A stretch of DNA of 64,000 bases from Promicromonospora sp049532985 (GCF_049532985.1 NZ_CP186693.1:3224001-3288000); one strand, 5' to 3'. Positions 15,775-25,101 are shown, numbered from the stretch's first letter. Made by a program: numbers and translations. Notes: generated by a model not told the origin, from the sequence alone.

Positions 15775-16515
15775 ATGACCGATGCGATCCACCGGATCCT
15801 CGTCACAGGGTCCGCCGACGGACTGGGCCGTCTCGCGGCCGAGGCGCTCCTGGACCAGGGGTACGAGGTGGTGGTGCACGCGCGGAACCCCGGCCGGGTC
15901 GAGGCCCTGCGCCCGCTCCTCGACCGGGGCGCCGACCTGGTGGTGGCCGACCTCGCCGAGCGCGACGCCGTCCGCGACCTCGCCGCCACGCTGGCCGGCG
16001 GCGCCCCGCTCGACGCCGTGATCCACAACGCCGGGGTGTGGAGCGGCCGGGCCGTCATGCCGGTCAACATCGTGGCCCCGTACCTGCTCACCGCTCTGCT
16101 GCCCGGCCCGCGCCGCCTGGTCTACCTGAGCAGCGGCTCGCACTTCACCGGGCGCCCTGAGCTCGACGGCATCGACTGGCAGGGCCGCACCCCCGGCTCG
16201 TACGGCGACAGCAAGCTGTTCGTCACGGCCCTGGCGGCCGCCGTCGCCCGGCTGCGGCCCGGCGTGCCGAGCAACGCCGTGGACCCCGGGTGGGTACCCA
16301 CGCGGATGGGCGGGGCGGGCGCCCCCGACGACCTCGAGCTGGGCCACCGCACGCAGGAGTGGCTGGCCACCAGCGACGACGCGGAGGCGCTGACGACCGG
16401 CGGCTACTGGTACCACCAGGAGCGCGAGGAGCCGCACCCGGCGGTCCCCGACGTCGCGTTCCAGGACCGGCTCCTGGCGGCGCTGGCCCGCGAGACCGGG
16501 ACGCCGCTCGGCTGA
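15775..16515 (+). CDS. SDR-family NAD(P)-binding protein
   Basis: This 246-residue protein has the Rossmann motif TGSADGLGRLA near residue 12, HNAGVWSG, a serine in LVYLSSGSH and a catalytic-type YGDSK. It lacks the long substrate loop of classical SDRs, so it resembles the short oxidoreductases often annotated as daunorubicin C-13 ketoreductase-like. AGGAG precedes the ATG, and TAGGAT (15762-15767) seven bases upstream would also allow a leaderless start. It stands alone between two regulators. Confidence 0.82.
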   Translation: MTDAIHRILVTGSADGLGRLAAEALLDQGYEVVVHARNPGRVEALRPLLDRGADLVVADLAERDAVRDLAATLAGGAPLDAVIHNAGVWSGRAVMPVNIVAPYLLTALLPGPRRLVYLSSGSHFTGRPELDGIDWQGRTPGSYGDSKLFVTALAAAVARLRPGVPSNAVDPGWVPTRMGGAGAPDDLELGHRTQEWLATSDDAEALTTGGYWYHQEREEPHPAVPDVAFQDRLLAALARETGTPLG

Positions 16516-16582
16516 CGCCCCGGCCCGTGCGTGACGGCAGGTCCGCCACGCCGGACGGCGTCACCCGGGCGGAAGCCAGCCG

Positions 16583-18583
16583 TCACCCGGCGAGGAACCG
16601 TGCCAGCGCGTCCAGGTGGTCCCCGACGGGGCCGGCCGTGAGGACGCCGCTGCCCGCCGCCACCTCGGCGGCGGCCGGGAGCAGGGCGGCGTGGGCGCGT
16701 TCGGCGACCCGCCGGTCGCCCACCGCGACGGCCGCCCGGCCGGCCAGCACCCACAGCGTCTCGGCGAGCAGCCCGGGCGGCGGGTCCGGGAGCCGGCGGA
16801 CGGCGACCGCCGCGTCCGCACCGCGCGCGAGCAGGAGGTGGGGTTCGGCCCAGGGGGCGTAGGGGCCCCACGTGTCGCCGGCGGCGCGACCGCCCGGGTC
16901 GTCCCCCGCGGCCGTTCCCGGCCCGGCGCCGGTCGGCATTCGGGCCGGCAGGCCGCGGCCCACCCGCAGCGCGAGCAGCGAGAGCGGCAGCAGGCCGTCG
17001 GCGAGCCCGGGCATGCCGGAACCGTCGAGGGTCGCGGCGGCGTCGCGGTAGGCCCGGTCCGCGACGTCGACGGGTGCCCCGGTGGCCGCCGTCCGCAGCG
17101 CGGCGAACCAGCGGGTGAACACCTCGACCAGCGGCCGCTCGTGGCGCCGGCCCAGCGCGGCGACGTCCTCCGCATGGCGCCCGGCCGCCTCCCACCGCCC
17201 GAGCGCCGACAGCGCCTGGAGCCGGACCAGGTGCCCGAGGATCTCGAACGTGGTCAGGCCGTGCCGCGCCGCCAGGGACACCAGCTCGGCGCCGATCTCG
17301 TCGCGCTCGGCCGCCAGGCCGGTCCGCTCGAACCGGGTCAGGTACCGGCCCGCCAGCGCGAACGCGAGCACGCCGGGGTCGCCGGTCCGCCGCGCCAGCT
17401 CCTCCGCGCGGCGGGCGGCCTCGGGTCCACGGGGCCCGGGCAGACCGCGCGACTCGACCGCGACCGTCGCCAGCAGCCGTGCGCGGACGGCGTCGGGCGC
17501 GTCCTGCGGCAGGGCCGTGAGGGCACGCTCCGCCGCGGCGACCAGCTCGGCGGCGAGGCCGGCGTCGTCCGACCGGGTCCAGGCGCCGGGGACGTCGAAC
17601 GCACCGATCACCCGGGCGGTGAGCTCGGGGTCGCCGAGCTGTTCGGCCGCGTGGACCGCCGCGACCCGCTGCGCGCGAGCCGCGGCCAGACCCTCACCAC
17701 CGGCCAGGGCGAGGGTGCGCAGGAGGGTGGCCGTGGACTCCAGCCGCGTGCGGGCGCCGGCCGCCACCACGCGGTCGTAGGCCGCGGTGGTGTCCCGCCA
17801 GACGTCGTCCCCCGCCGCCGGCGGCCCCGCCCCCGCGTCGTGCCGGAGCACCGCGGACTCCAGCGCCGCGAGCCGCGGGCCGGGGTCCACGCCGAGCTCA
17901 CCCACCAGCAGGGCACGGGCACGGCGCAGCACCGCGAGCGCGTCCGCCTGCCGCCCCGACCGGTACAGCGCCAGCGCGAGCAGGCGCCACCCCTCCTCGC
18001 GCCAGGGATGCTCGGACACGTGCGCATCCAGCCCCGGTACGACGTCGGCCACCTCCCCCAGGGCGATGCGCGCCTCGGCCCGCCGTTCGACGGCGACCAG
18101 GCGGAGCCCGGTCAGCCGCGCGCGCTCGGCCACGGCCCAGGGCTCGTCCAGGCCGGCGTAGGCGGTGCCGCGCCAGGCGTCGAGGGCCTGGTCGAGCGCA
18201 GCGCGCGCCGTCGCGGGCGGCTGGTCGCGCGCACCGCTCACCGCCGCCTCGAACGACCACGCGTCGACGGCCACGGCGCGCAGCGCGTACCCCGGGCCGT
18301 CGGTCACCAGCAGGCGGGCCGGGGTGCGCGCCGGCCGGTCCGGCTCGATCCCGCGGCGCAGTGCGGCCACGAAGGTGCGCAGCGCGGCGAGCGCCCCCGG
18401 GGAGGGGTCCGGCCACAGGTCCTCGACCAGCCGGCCGGCCGTGACCACGCGACCGCGCGCCACGACCAGGCGCGCGAGCACCGCCCGTTGCCGGGGGCCG
18501 CCCAGCACGGCCTCGGCCCCGCCCACCCAGGCGGTCACCGGGCCGAGCACGCCGATCCGGACGTCCGTACCGTCACTCATCAT
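16583..18583 (-). CDS. BTAD-domain (AfsR/SARP-like) transcriptional regulator
   Basis: This 666-residue protein begins with an OmpR-type winged helix (VLGPVTAWVGG through ALRTFVAALRRGIEPD, residues 9-80). A bacterial transcriptional activator domain follows to about residue 245 (RLLALALYRSGRQADALAVLRRARALL). The rest is an alpha-helical TPR-like array with no visible NB-ARC P-loop, so it is a SARP with a protein-interaction tail rather than a full AfsR. Start codons at 18580 and 18583 are both possible. It is divergent from the adjacent hydrolase with about 30 bases between them, and may regulate it. Confidence 0.85.
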   Translation of the reverse strand: MMSDGTDVRIGVLGPVTAWVGGAEAVLGGPRQRAVLARLVVARGRVVTAGRLVEDLWPDPSPGALAALRTFVAALRRGIEPDRPARTPARLLVTDGPGYALRAVAVDAWSFEAAVSGARDQPPATARAALDQALDAWRGTAYAGLDEPWAVAERARLTGLRLVAVERRAEARIALGEVADVVPGLDAHVSEHPWREEGWRLLALALYRSGRQADALAVLRRARALLVGELGVDPGPRLAALESAVLRHDAGAGPPAAGDDVWRDTTAAYDRVVAAGARTRLESTATLLRTLALAGGEGLAAARAQRVAAVHAAEQLGDPELTARVIGAFDVPGAWTRSDDAGLAAELVAAAERALTALPQDAPDAVRARLLATVAVESRGLPGPRGPEAARRAEELARRTGDPGVLAFALAGRYLTRFERTGLAAERDEIGAELVSLAARHGLTTFEILGHLVRLQALSALGRWEAAGRHAEDVAALGRRHERPLVEVFTRWFAALRTAATGAPVDVADRAYRDAAATLDGSGMPGLADGLLPLSLLALRVGRGLPARMPTGAGPGTAAGDDPGGRAAGDTWGPYAPWAEPHLLLARGADAAVAVRRLPDPPPGLLAETLWVLAGRAAVAVGDRRVAERAHAALLPAAAEVAAGSGVLTAGPVGDHLDALARFLAG

Positions 18584-18613
18584 CTGCTCATCCACGTCCG
18601 GGAGATTCGGGGC

Positions 18614-19525
18614 ATGACACCGAGCATCCCTGAGTTCGACTACCAGCGCGTCGCCGTGGGCGACGTCGTCCTCAACGTAGCCGCCGGCGGCTCCGGCAGC
18701 CCGGTCGTGCTGCTGCACGGCTTTCCGCAGACCCACCTCATGTGGCGGCACGTCGCCACGGACCTCGCCCGCGACCACCGGGTGATCGTGCCCGACCTGC
18801 GCGGGTACGGCGCGAGCGACAAGCCCGCCGAGCACGACCGGACCACCTACGCGAAGCGCACGATGGCCCAGGACGTGGTGGACCTGGCGCGAGCGCTCGG
18901 GCACGAGACGTTCGCGCTGGCCGGTCACGACCGGGGCGCGCTCGTCGCGGTCCGGGCCGGTCTGGACCACCCCGGCCGCGTCACCCACCTGGCCGTGCTC
19001 GACGTGCTGCCCACCCTGGACATGTGGGAGGTGCTGCACGGCGCGGACGCCGCCGTCGCGTTCCACCTGTACCTGATGGCGCAGCCGCCCGGCCTGCCCG
19101 AGCGGATGATCGCCGCCGCGGCCGACGACTTCTTCGGCTTCTTCCTCGACGCGTGGGGCACCGGGCCCGACGCGATCCCGGCCGACGTGCGGTCCGAGTA
19201 CCTGCGTGCCTCCCGTGCGGCGGTGCCCTCGATCGTGGCGGACTACCGGGCGTCGGCGGGGATCGACGTCGAGCACGACCGGGCCGACCGGGCCGCCGGA
19301 CGGCGGCTGACCATGCCGGTCACCGTGCTCCAGCAGGACTGGGGCGCCGCGCTCGGGTACGACGCGGCCGGCCTGTGGTCGGCGTGGGCCACGGACCTGG
19401 AGCACCGCACCCTGGACGCGGGCCACTTCATGGCCGAGCAGTCACCGCACGAGGTGGTGGCCGCGCTGCGTGCGCTCCTCACCCGTAGGCAGGACCGCGT
19501 GCAGGCCGGCCGGCAGAACCGGTAG
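18614..19525 (+). CDS. Alpha/beta hydrolase resembling haloacetate dehalogenase, with substituted halide-site residues
   Basis: This 303-residue hydrolase has the oxyanion motif LLHGFPQTHLMW, the nucleophile elbow GHDRG (Asp at about 106), an Asp in LDVLPT and the catalytic His in AGHFM. The overall pattern (PDLRGYGASDKP, YAKRTMAQD, MAQPPGLPE) is that of fluoroacetate dehalogenase. However, the second carboxylate-binding Arg is Leu (GALVAVR) and the halide-binding Trp after His is Leu (FHLYLMAQP). It may therefore be an epoxide or ester hydrolase of that subfamily. GGGAG precedes the ATG. Its 3' end overlaps the opposing DUF389 gene by 47 bases. Confidence 0.8.
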   Translation: MTPSIPEFDYQRVAVGDVVLNVAAGGSGSPVVLLHGFPQTHLMWRHVATDLARDHRVIVPDLRGYGASDKPAEHDRTTYAKRTMAQDVVDLARALGHETFALAGHDRGALVAVRAGLDHPGRVTHLAVLDVLPTLDMWEVLHGADAAVAFHLYLMAQPPGLPERMIAAAADDFFGFFLDAWGTGPDAIPADVRSEYLRASRAAVPSIVADYRASAGIDVEHDRADRAAGRRLTMPVTVLQQDWGAALGYDAAGLWSAWATDLEHRTLDAGHFMAEQSPHEVVAALRALLTRRQDRVQAGRQNR

Positions 19526-20474
19526 CGGTGACCGGCCGCTCGACCCGCCACCGTGGCCGCAGGTGCCACCACGTCCGCTGGATCAGGAGGCACACCACCG
19601 CGCCCGCCACGATCATGGCGACGTTGATGGCGAACTGGGCCAGGGACCCCGTGGCCTCCTCACCGACGCCGTAGGCGAGGGCCACGGCCGCGTTGCCGAC
19701 AGCCGGCACCGTGGTCACCGAGATCAGGACCCCCACGAGCACGCCGGCCCGGCCGGTGGTCAGCGAGATCATGCCGGCCGCGCCGGCGAGGGCGCCCACC
19801 ACCCAGCTGAGGGCGTCGGGCGCCCAGATGAAGGAGGTCTGCGGGCGGTCGGCCAGGAGCGTCGACTGGTCGGCCAGCCCCCAGGCCTGCAGCAGCAGCG
19901 CCATGCCGACGGACGCCACGAACCCGGCCGCGAACCCCGCGCCGAGCGTCGCCACGGCCCGTCCGACGGTCCGCCAGCGCCGGCCGACGAGGGCCACGGA
20001 GATCGCGGCGAGCGGGCCGAAGTCGGGGCCGGTCACCATGGCGCCCACGATCAGGATCGGCTGGTCGAACAGCACGCCGATCATGCCGATCGTGGTGGCC
20101 AGGGCCATGAGCGCGAGGTAGCCGAGCGAGGCCCGGGACTCGGACTCCGTGCGGTCCACGACCTCGGGCCACACGAGCGCGTCCTCCGAGAGCCCCGGTG
20201 TCACGGCCTCCGCCCGCGTGGCGTGGTGCGACAGGGACGTGTCGACGGTCTCCACGGCGACGGACCCGTCGCGGTGCAGGCCCATGTCGGTCAGGCGGTC
20301 CAGGACGGGGCTCAGCCCCTCGCGGGCGACGTCGGCCATGACCACGTCCCCCGGTGGGTCCACGGCGCAGTCGGGGAGCACGACGACGTTGGTGGTGGCG
20401 GGGTCGGAACGCAACAGGTCCACGACGTCCGCCGTGGTGCCGGAGGGACTGACCACACGCAGGTGCTGCATCAC
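19479..20474 (-). CDS. DUF389-family membrane protein
   Basis: This 331-residue protein has a soluble N-terminal region of about 120 residues and then six to seven hydrophobic segments containing the family hallmarks GAMVTGPDFGPLAAIS and ISLTTGR. The function of DUF389 proteins is not established. I choose the GTG at 20474 because a -10-like TACGGT lies six bases upstream on the minus strand, suggesting a leaderless mRNA; an ATG follows directly. It is divergent from the redox/glycosyl operon and shares its regulatory region. Confidence 0.8.
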   Translation of the reverse strand: MMQHLRVVSPSGTTADVVDLLRSDPATTNVVVLPDCAVDPPGDVVMADVAREGLSPVLDRLTDMGLHRDGSVAVETVDTSLSHHATRAEAVTPGLSEDALVWPEVVDRTESESRASLGYLALMALATTIGMIGVLFDQPILIVGAMVTGPDFGPLAAISVALVGRRWRTVGRAVATLGAGFAAGFVASVGMALLLQAWGLADQSTLLADRPQTSFIWAPDALSWVVGALAGAAGMISLTTGRAGVLVGVLISVTTVPAVGNAAVALAYGVGEEATGSLAQFAINVAMIVAGAVVCLLIQRTWWHLRPRWRVERPVTATGSAGRPARGPAYG

Positions 20475-20542
20475 GCGGTCACCGTACCGGGATCCCGCGC
20501 CGGCGGAGACGCGCCGGCGCGGATCCGCGCCCGACGCCCATC

Positions 20543-20560
20543 GTCAGCCTTTCGTCAGGT
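20543..20560 (+). promoter_or_regulatory. Response-regulator-type direct repeat, site A
   Basis: GTCAGCCTTTCGTCAGGT contains GTCAG twice with an 11-base period and sits at -61 to -44 relative to the GTG of the membrane operon. Two further copies fitting GTCAG-N6-GTCAGGT lie at 25809-25826 and 28899-28916. An 11-base tandem repeat is the usual target geometry of OmpR/PhoB-family regulators, and one is encoded between these sites. Confidence 0.7.
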
Positions 20561-20603
20561 CGTCCGGACCCCGTGGGCGACGGCCGGACGCCACGATGGA
20601 ACG

Positions 20604-22049
20604 GTGACCCCCACCCCGCAGCCCGAGACCGCACCGGCGGCCGGACGGCGCCCCGCCGCCCTGCCCCCGGTCCCGCGCGCGACCTGGTGGGAGCGCCGCG
20701 GACCGGTCCTGGCAGTGTCCGCGTGGGCGGTGTCGGTCCCCCTGCTCTGGCTCGTCGGCGCGCTCCTGCGGTACGGCAGCGACGTGCCGCTGCTCACCGG
20801 GGCCGAACCCTTCGTGGGGCACTGGGTCGTCCGGACAGGGCCGGGAATCCTCGCCGCGGTCGTGCTCCTGGTCGCCGTCGTCCGGTACGGCCCGGGCCTC
20901 GTGGCGCGCCTGCCCTGGCGGGTCCTGCTGCTCGTCTCCTGGGCCGCCACCGCCGCCTGGGCGGTGGCGCTGGCCGTGATCACCTCGTGGAACGAGCTGA
21001 CCGCGCCCGTCCGCGGGGAGCACGAGTACCTGCCCGTGGTCCCGTCGGCGGCCGCCGACCCCGCGGCGTTCCTCGCCGGCTTCGTCGACCACCTGCCCGA
21101 CTACCCGATCCACGTCCGGGGCCATCCGCCCGGGCTCGTGCTGCTGCTGGCCGTGCTCGACCGCGCGGGGCTGGGCGGACCGGGCTGGGCGACGGCGCTC
21201 TTCGTCCTGGCCGGGGCGGCGGCCGTGCCCGCGGTCCCGGTCACCCTGCGGGCGCTCGAGCGGGGCCGCGCAGGCGGGACGACCCGGGGTGCAGCCGCCG
21301 AGGGCACCGCCCGGGCCGTCGTGCCCGCCCTGGTGCTGGCACCGGCCGCGCTGTGGGTGGCGACGTCGGCCGACGCGTTCTTCGCCGGGGTGCTCGCGTG
21401 GGGCGTGGCGTTCCTGGCGCTCGCCTCCCGTCCGGGCAACGGCGGTACGCGGTGGGTGTACGCGGTCGCGGCCGGTCTGCTGCTGGGTGCCTGCCCGCTG
21501 CTGTCGTACGGCCTGCTCCACATGGGGCTGATCGCTCTCGCGCCGCTGCTGCTGACCCGCCGGGTCGCGCCCACCGTCGGGGCGGGTGCGGTCGCGGCAG
21601 GCATGGTGGTCGCAGCCGGGCTGGGCGGGTTCTGGGTGTGGGACGGCATCGCCGCGACCCACGCGGTCTGGGCGCCCGTCGGGAACGCCCGGCCCTATCT
21701 CTACTTCCTGCTCGTGGACCTCGCGGTCCTGGGCGCCATCACCGGCCCCGCGGCCGTGGGCGGGCTCACCCGCCTGCGGCGGACCGGCACCGTCACCCGC
21801 GTCGTGGTGGGCCTCGCCCTGGCCGCCGCACTGTCGGGAGCGCTGCTCGGGTTCGAGCGCGGCGAGGTGGAGCGCATCTGGCTCCCGGTGGCGTTCTGGG
21901 TCGTCCCCGCGGCAGCCGGCCTCCGGGCGGCCCGCGGCGACCCCGCGGGTGCCACGACCACCGCGTACGGCCCCGTGCCCGCCGCCTGGCTGTGGGCGCA
22001 GGGCGGCCTGACCATCCTGCTCGACACGATCCTGGAGTCACCATGGTGA
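20604..22049 (+). CDS. Polytopic membrane protein, GT-C glycosyltransferase-like
   Basis: This 481-residue protein has roughly ten to twelve hydrophobic segments and a large extracytoplasmic loop after the second or third. That loop contains EHEYLPVVP and YPIHVRGHPPGLVLLL, a His-Pro-Pro-Gly pattern also seen in lipid-linked sugar transferases of the GT-C fold. I do not recognise a precise family. The stop overlaps the oxidoreductase gene by seven bases, so they are coupled. Translation starts at a GTG with a weak ribosome site. The shared regulator motif lies just upstream. Confidence 0.7.
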   Translation: MTPTPQPETAPAAGRRPAALPPVPRATWWERRGPVLAVSAWAVSVPLLWLVGALLRYGSDVPLLTGAEPFVGHWVVRTGPGILAAVVLLVAVVRYGPGLVARLPWRVLLLVSWAATAAWAVALAVITSWNELTAPVRGEHEYLPVVPSAAADPAAFLAGFVDHLPDYPIHVRGHPPGLVLLLAVLDRAGLGGPGWATALFVLAGAAAVPAVPVTLRALERGRAGGTTRGAAAEGTARAVVPALVLAPAALWVATSADAFFAGVLAWGVAFLALASRPGNGGTRWVYAVAAGLLLGACPLLSYGLLHMGLIALAPLLLTRRVAPTVGAGAVAAGMVVAAGLGGFWVWDGIAATHAVWAPVGNARPYLYFLLVDLAVLGAITGPAAVGGLTRLRRTGTVTRVVVGLALAAALSGALLGFERGEVERIWLPVAFWVVPAAAGLRAARGDPAGATTTAYGPVPAAWLWAQGGLTILLDTILESPW

Positions 22050-23353
22050 ACCGACCGCTGTCCACCTCCCGCCCGCCCTGGTTGCGGGTGCCCGAGCCCG
22101 CCGACTTCCGCTCCCCCGTCCACGACGAACGCGTCGTGGCCCGGCTGGGGGCGTTCCTCGGCGCCGCGATCCTGATCCTGTTCGTCACGGGTCTGGTCTC
22201 GCACCTGCACCAGCACCCCGTGTCGTGGCTGCCGTTCGGCCCGGAGCCCGTCTGGGCGTACCGGCTGAACCAGGGCCTGCACGTGGCGGTCGGCTTCGCC
22301 AGCCTGCCCCTCGTCCTGGCCAAGCTGTACACCGTCTACCCCCAGCTCTTCGTCCGCCCGCCGCTGACCGGGTGGCGGCACGCGCTGGAGCGAGGCTCCG
22401 TGGGCGTGCTCGTCGCGGCGACCGTGTTCCAGGTGGTCACGGGGATCCTCAACGTCTTCAAGCTCTACGTCTTCGGGTTCGGCTTCACCAGCGTGCACTA
22501 CGCCACGGCGTGGCTGGCGTTCGGCGCCGCCCTCGTGCACGTGGGGATCAAGCTGCCGATCGTGCTCCGGGCGTTCGCGGCGTCCGCGCGTGACCTGGAC
22601 GGTCCGGGTGCCGGCCCGCACATGGCGGCGGGCACGGGCCGGTCCGCGGTGGACGGTCCGGACGCCGCGGACGGTCCGGACGCCGCCGGCGGTGCGGGCG
22701 CGCCGGAAGGCGAGGTCCCGGTACCTGCGGACACCGCCCCCGGCGCCGGGGCGACCCGCCGCGGCTTCCTGGGGTCGGTCGCGGTGGCCACCCTCGCGCT
22801 GACGGCCCTGACGGTGGGCCAGACCGTGACCCCGCTGCGCGCCATCGCGCTGCTCGCCCCTCGTGACCCGTTCGACGGCCCGCAGGGCCTGACCGTCAAC
22901 AAGACGGCCCGGGGCGCCCGGGTCGAGGAGCTGGCCACGGACCCGGACTGGGCGCTCGAGCTGGTCGGCCCGGCCGGTACCTCGCGCCTGAGCCGCGCCG
23001 AGCTGCTCGCCATGGCGCAGCACGAGGCGGTGCTGCCGATCGCCTGCGTCGAGGGCTGGAGCGCCTCGGCGCGGTGGAGCGGCGTCCGGCTGCGTGACCT
23101 GGCCACGCTCTGCGGCGGGCGGCCCGACGATCCCGTCCACGTGGTGAGCCTGCAACCAGCGGGCACGTCCTACTCGACGTCCGACCTGCCGGGCTCCTAC
23201 GTCGCGCACGACGACACCCTCCTGGCGCTGACGCTGGCGGGCGAGGACCTCCACCTCGACCACGGCTTCCCGGCGCGCATCATCGTGCCGAACCGCCCGG
23301 GCGTGCTGCAGACCAAGTGGGTCTCGCGCCTCGTCGTGGGGAGCGCGGCATGA
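22043..23353 (+). CDS. Membrane molybdopterin-dependent oxidoreductase with cytochrome b561-like domain
   Basis: The first 190 residues hold about four membrane helices with histidines in HLHQHPVSW, LHVAVGF, VHYATAW and LVHVGIK, suitable as haem ligands of a b-type cytochrome. A repetitive Gly/Asp/Ala linker (DGPDAADGPDAAGG) follows. A further membrane segment with a Tat-like ATRRGFLG then precedes a sulfite-oxidase-type molybdopterin fold ending FPARIIVPNRPG. IACVEGWSASARW holds the likely Mo-ligating cysteine. The topology suggests that the Mo domain lies outside the membrane and passes electrons to haem. The substrate is unknown. The stop overlaps the next start by four bases. Confidence 0.85.
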   Translation: MVNRPLSTSRPPWLRVPEPADFRSPVHDERVVARLGAFLGAAILILFVTGLVSHLHQHPVSWLPFGPEPVWAYRLNQGLHVAVGFASLPLVLAKLYTVYPQLFVRPPLTGWRHALERGSVGVLVAATVFQVVTGILNVFKLYVFGFGFTSVHYATAWLAFGAALVHVGIKLPIVLRAFAASARDLDGPGAGPHMAAGTGRSAVDGPDAADGPDAAGGAGAPEGEVPVPADTAPGAGATRRGFLGSVAVATLALTALTVGQTVTPLRAIALLAPRDPFDGPQGLTVNKTARGARVEELATDPDWALELVGPAGTSRLSRAELLAMAQHEAVLPIACVEGWSASARWSGVRLRDLATLCGGRPDDPVHVVSLQPAGTSYSTSDLPGSYVAHDDTLLALTLAGEDLHLDHGFPARIIVPNRPGVLQTKWVSRLVVGSAA

Positions 23354-23706
23354 GCGCGGCGACGGTGTGGACACGCCGGGTGCTGGTCCTCGCCGGCACC
23401 GCAGCCGTGGCCTGGTGGGTCTGGCTGGCCCTCACGTCGGTACCGTCCCACTGGTGGCTGCCGTGGGGTGTGTGGCTGGCGGGTTCGGTGGCCCTCAACG
23501 ACGCGATCATCGCCCCGCTCGTCATCGCGCTGGGCTGGCTGGTGCTCGTCCGGCTGCCGGCGCTCGCCCGCGACCGGTCGCGAGGCCGCGTCGTCGCCGA
23601 CGGTCCCGGGCGCGTCCGGGCCGGCGTGGTCCTGCGCGGCGCCGTCCTGGTGCTCGGGACGCTCCTGCTGGTCTGGCTCGTGGCCCTCTGGAGCGCGGCG
23701 CGCTGA
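23350..23706 (+). CDS. Small membrane protein of the oxidoreductase operon
   Basis: This 118-residue protein has three hydrophobic segments (starting near residues 10, 45 and 95) and a conserved-looking WLPWGVWLAGSVALNDAIIAP stretch in the middle. I do not recognise a characterised family. The ATGA overlap with the oxidoreductase gene implies a fixed stoichiometry, so a subunit or assembly factor of the redox protein is the simplest idea. A bidirectional terminator follows. Confidence 0.75.
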   Translation: MSAATVWTRRVLVLAGTAAVAWWVWLALTSVPSHWWLPWGVWLAGSVALNDAIIAPLVIALGWLVLVRLPALARDRSRGRVVADGPGRVRAGVVLRGAVLVLGTLLLVWLVALWSAAR

Positions 23707-23717
23707 CGGGTGCGTGG

Positions 23718-23749
23718 AAGGCCGGGCCGGTCTCCCCGGCCCGGCCTTT
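23718..23749. terminator. Bidirectional terminator
   Basis: AAGGCCGGGCCGG (23718-23730) pairs perfectly with CCGGCCCGGCCTT (23736-23748) around a five-base loop. A/T bases flank both sides of the stem. It separates two convergent operons of the same regulon. Confidence 0.85.
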
Positions 23750-23761
23750 GACGTGTCCGGC

Positions 23762-24427
23762 TCAGAACGGCTCGGCGGCCGACGGTGTCCGCAACGACAT
23801 CATCACGCGGCCCGCCAGCTCCCACTCCTGGGCCGTCGTGAGCCCCAGCTCCGCGCCGATCGCCCGCAGCACGCGGCTGCCCGCGCGCGCCCACGGCATC
23901 GGGCGGGAGCGCCGCCCGTCCTCGGCGTGCAGCACCAGCGGGCCGGACACGTCCGTGTCGGGGTCCGGGTCGGCCTCCACCAGCACGAGGCCGCCCGGCC
24001 GGGCGAGCTCGCGACACCGCCGCAGCAGGGCGCGCGGATCCCCGCCGATGCCGATGTTCCCGTCCGCCAGGAGCACTGTCCCCCACCGGCCCTCGCCGGG
24101 CACCGGCCCCTCGACGGCCCGGCGCAGGGCCACGGCACCGCGCGCGCGGGCGCGACGCACGGCGGCCCGCGACACGTCGATGCCGAGGGCGGGCACACCA
24201 CGCGCCGCGAGCGCCGCGGCGAACCTGCCCGGACCGCAGCCCACGTCGAGCACCGGCCCCTCGCACAGGGCCACGATCGCCTCGTCGACGGCGTCCCGCT
24301 CGGCGGTCCAGGCCGCGACGTCCACCGGCGCGACGTGGGACAGGTGCACGGCGGTCACCGGCGAGCCGCCGAGCGCCGCCTCGAACAGGACGAGCGGGTT
24401 CACCGGGCGCTGGGCCTCGGCGGTCAT
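23762..24427 (-). CDS. Class I SAM-dependent methyltransferase
   Basis: This 221-residue enzyme has the SAM-binding motif VLDVGCGPGRFA near residue 60, an acidic residue at the end of the second strand (GIDVSRAAV) and ADGNIGIGGDP before the fourth strand. The acceptor is unknown. It is the last gene of a three-gene operon (GT2, DUF2064, methyltransferase) with an ATGA overlap, which suggests methylation of a sugar-containing product or precursor. Confidence 0.85.
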   Translation of the reverse strand: MTAEAQRPVNPLVLFEAALGGSPVTAVHLSHVAPVDVAAWTAERDAVDEAIVALCEGPVLDVGCGPGRFAAALAARGVPALGIDVSRAAVRRARARGAVALRRAVEGPVPGEGRWGTVLLADGNIGIGGDPRALLRRCRELARPGGLVLVEADPDPDTDVSGPLVLHAEDGRRSRPMPWARAGSRVLRAIGAELGLTTAQEWELAGRVMMSLRTPSAAEPF

Positions 24428-25101
24428 CCGCGGCGCTCCGGCCCCGCGCCGGCCGGCACCCGGTGCGAGACCGCGGCCCACGCGCGCGCGAACTGCGTCC
24501 CGGGTGCGGCGCCGGCCACGGCCGCGGCGTCGGGCACGGTGTCGACGTCACGCAGGGGCGGCAGGAGCCGGACCCGCAGGCCCGCTCCGCGCAGCCGGTC
24601 GAGCTGCGCCTGACCCGTGACGGGTTCGGACATCGGGACGCCGTGGAACAGTGCGGGGTCCGGTCGGCGCAGGCCGACGGCCCAGTACCCGCCGTCGTCC
24701 GCCATGCCGAGCACCGCGTCGTGGCCGGCGAAGTCCACCGCGGGCAGGAGCGGGCCGAGCTGGGGCGTGTCCATGCCGACGAGCAGCGCGGGGCCCTGCT
24801 CGCCGTCGGGTCCGAGCACGTCGCCGAACGCCGCGGCGATCCGGCGGTCCAGCCCGCCGGAGGCCTGCGGGACCACCGTGACATCGGGCGGCACCCACGG
24901 CCCGGGGCGCCCGTCCAGCGCGAGCACGGTCCGCACCCCGGGCAGCGCGCGGACGGCGTCGAGCGTGTCCGCGAGCGCCGCCCGCGCCAGCCCGGCGGCC
25001 TCGGCCGCGGTGAGCCGGCCGATCAGGCGGGTCTTGACCTTGCCGGGCAGGGGTTCCTTGGCCAGCACCACGACGACCCGGGGCGGGGTGGGGCCGGTCA
25101 C
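24424..25101 (-). CDS. DUF2064/TIGR04282-type glycosyl- or nucleotidyltransferase
   Basis: This 225-residue GT-A-fold protein begins VVVLAKEPLPGKVKTRL, the Lys-rich nucleotide-binding loop of this family. It has the metal-binding region LLVGMDTPQL and ADDGGYWAVGL in the middle. Relatives are annotated as arsenosugar-type glycosyltransferases or are likened to nucleotidyltransferases, with no firm activity known to me. The GTG start is within a GTGA overlap with the GT2 gene. Confidence 0.82.
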   Translation of the reverse strand: MTGPTPPRVVVVLAKEPLPGKVKTRLIGRLTAAEAAGLARAALADTLDAVRALPGVRTVLALDGRPGPWVPPDVTVVPQASGGLDRRIAAAFGDVLGPDGEQGPALLVGMDTPQLGPLLPAVDFAGHDAVLGMADDGGYWAVGLRRPDPALFHGVPMSEPVTGQAQLDRLRGAGLRVRLLPPLRDVDTVPDAAAVAGAAPGTQFARAWAAVSHRVPAGAGPERRG

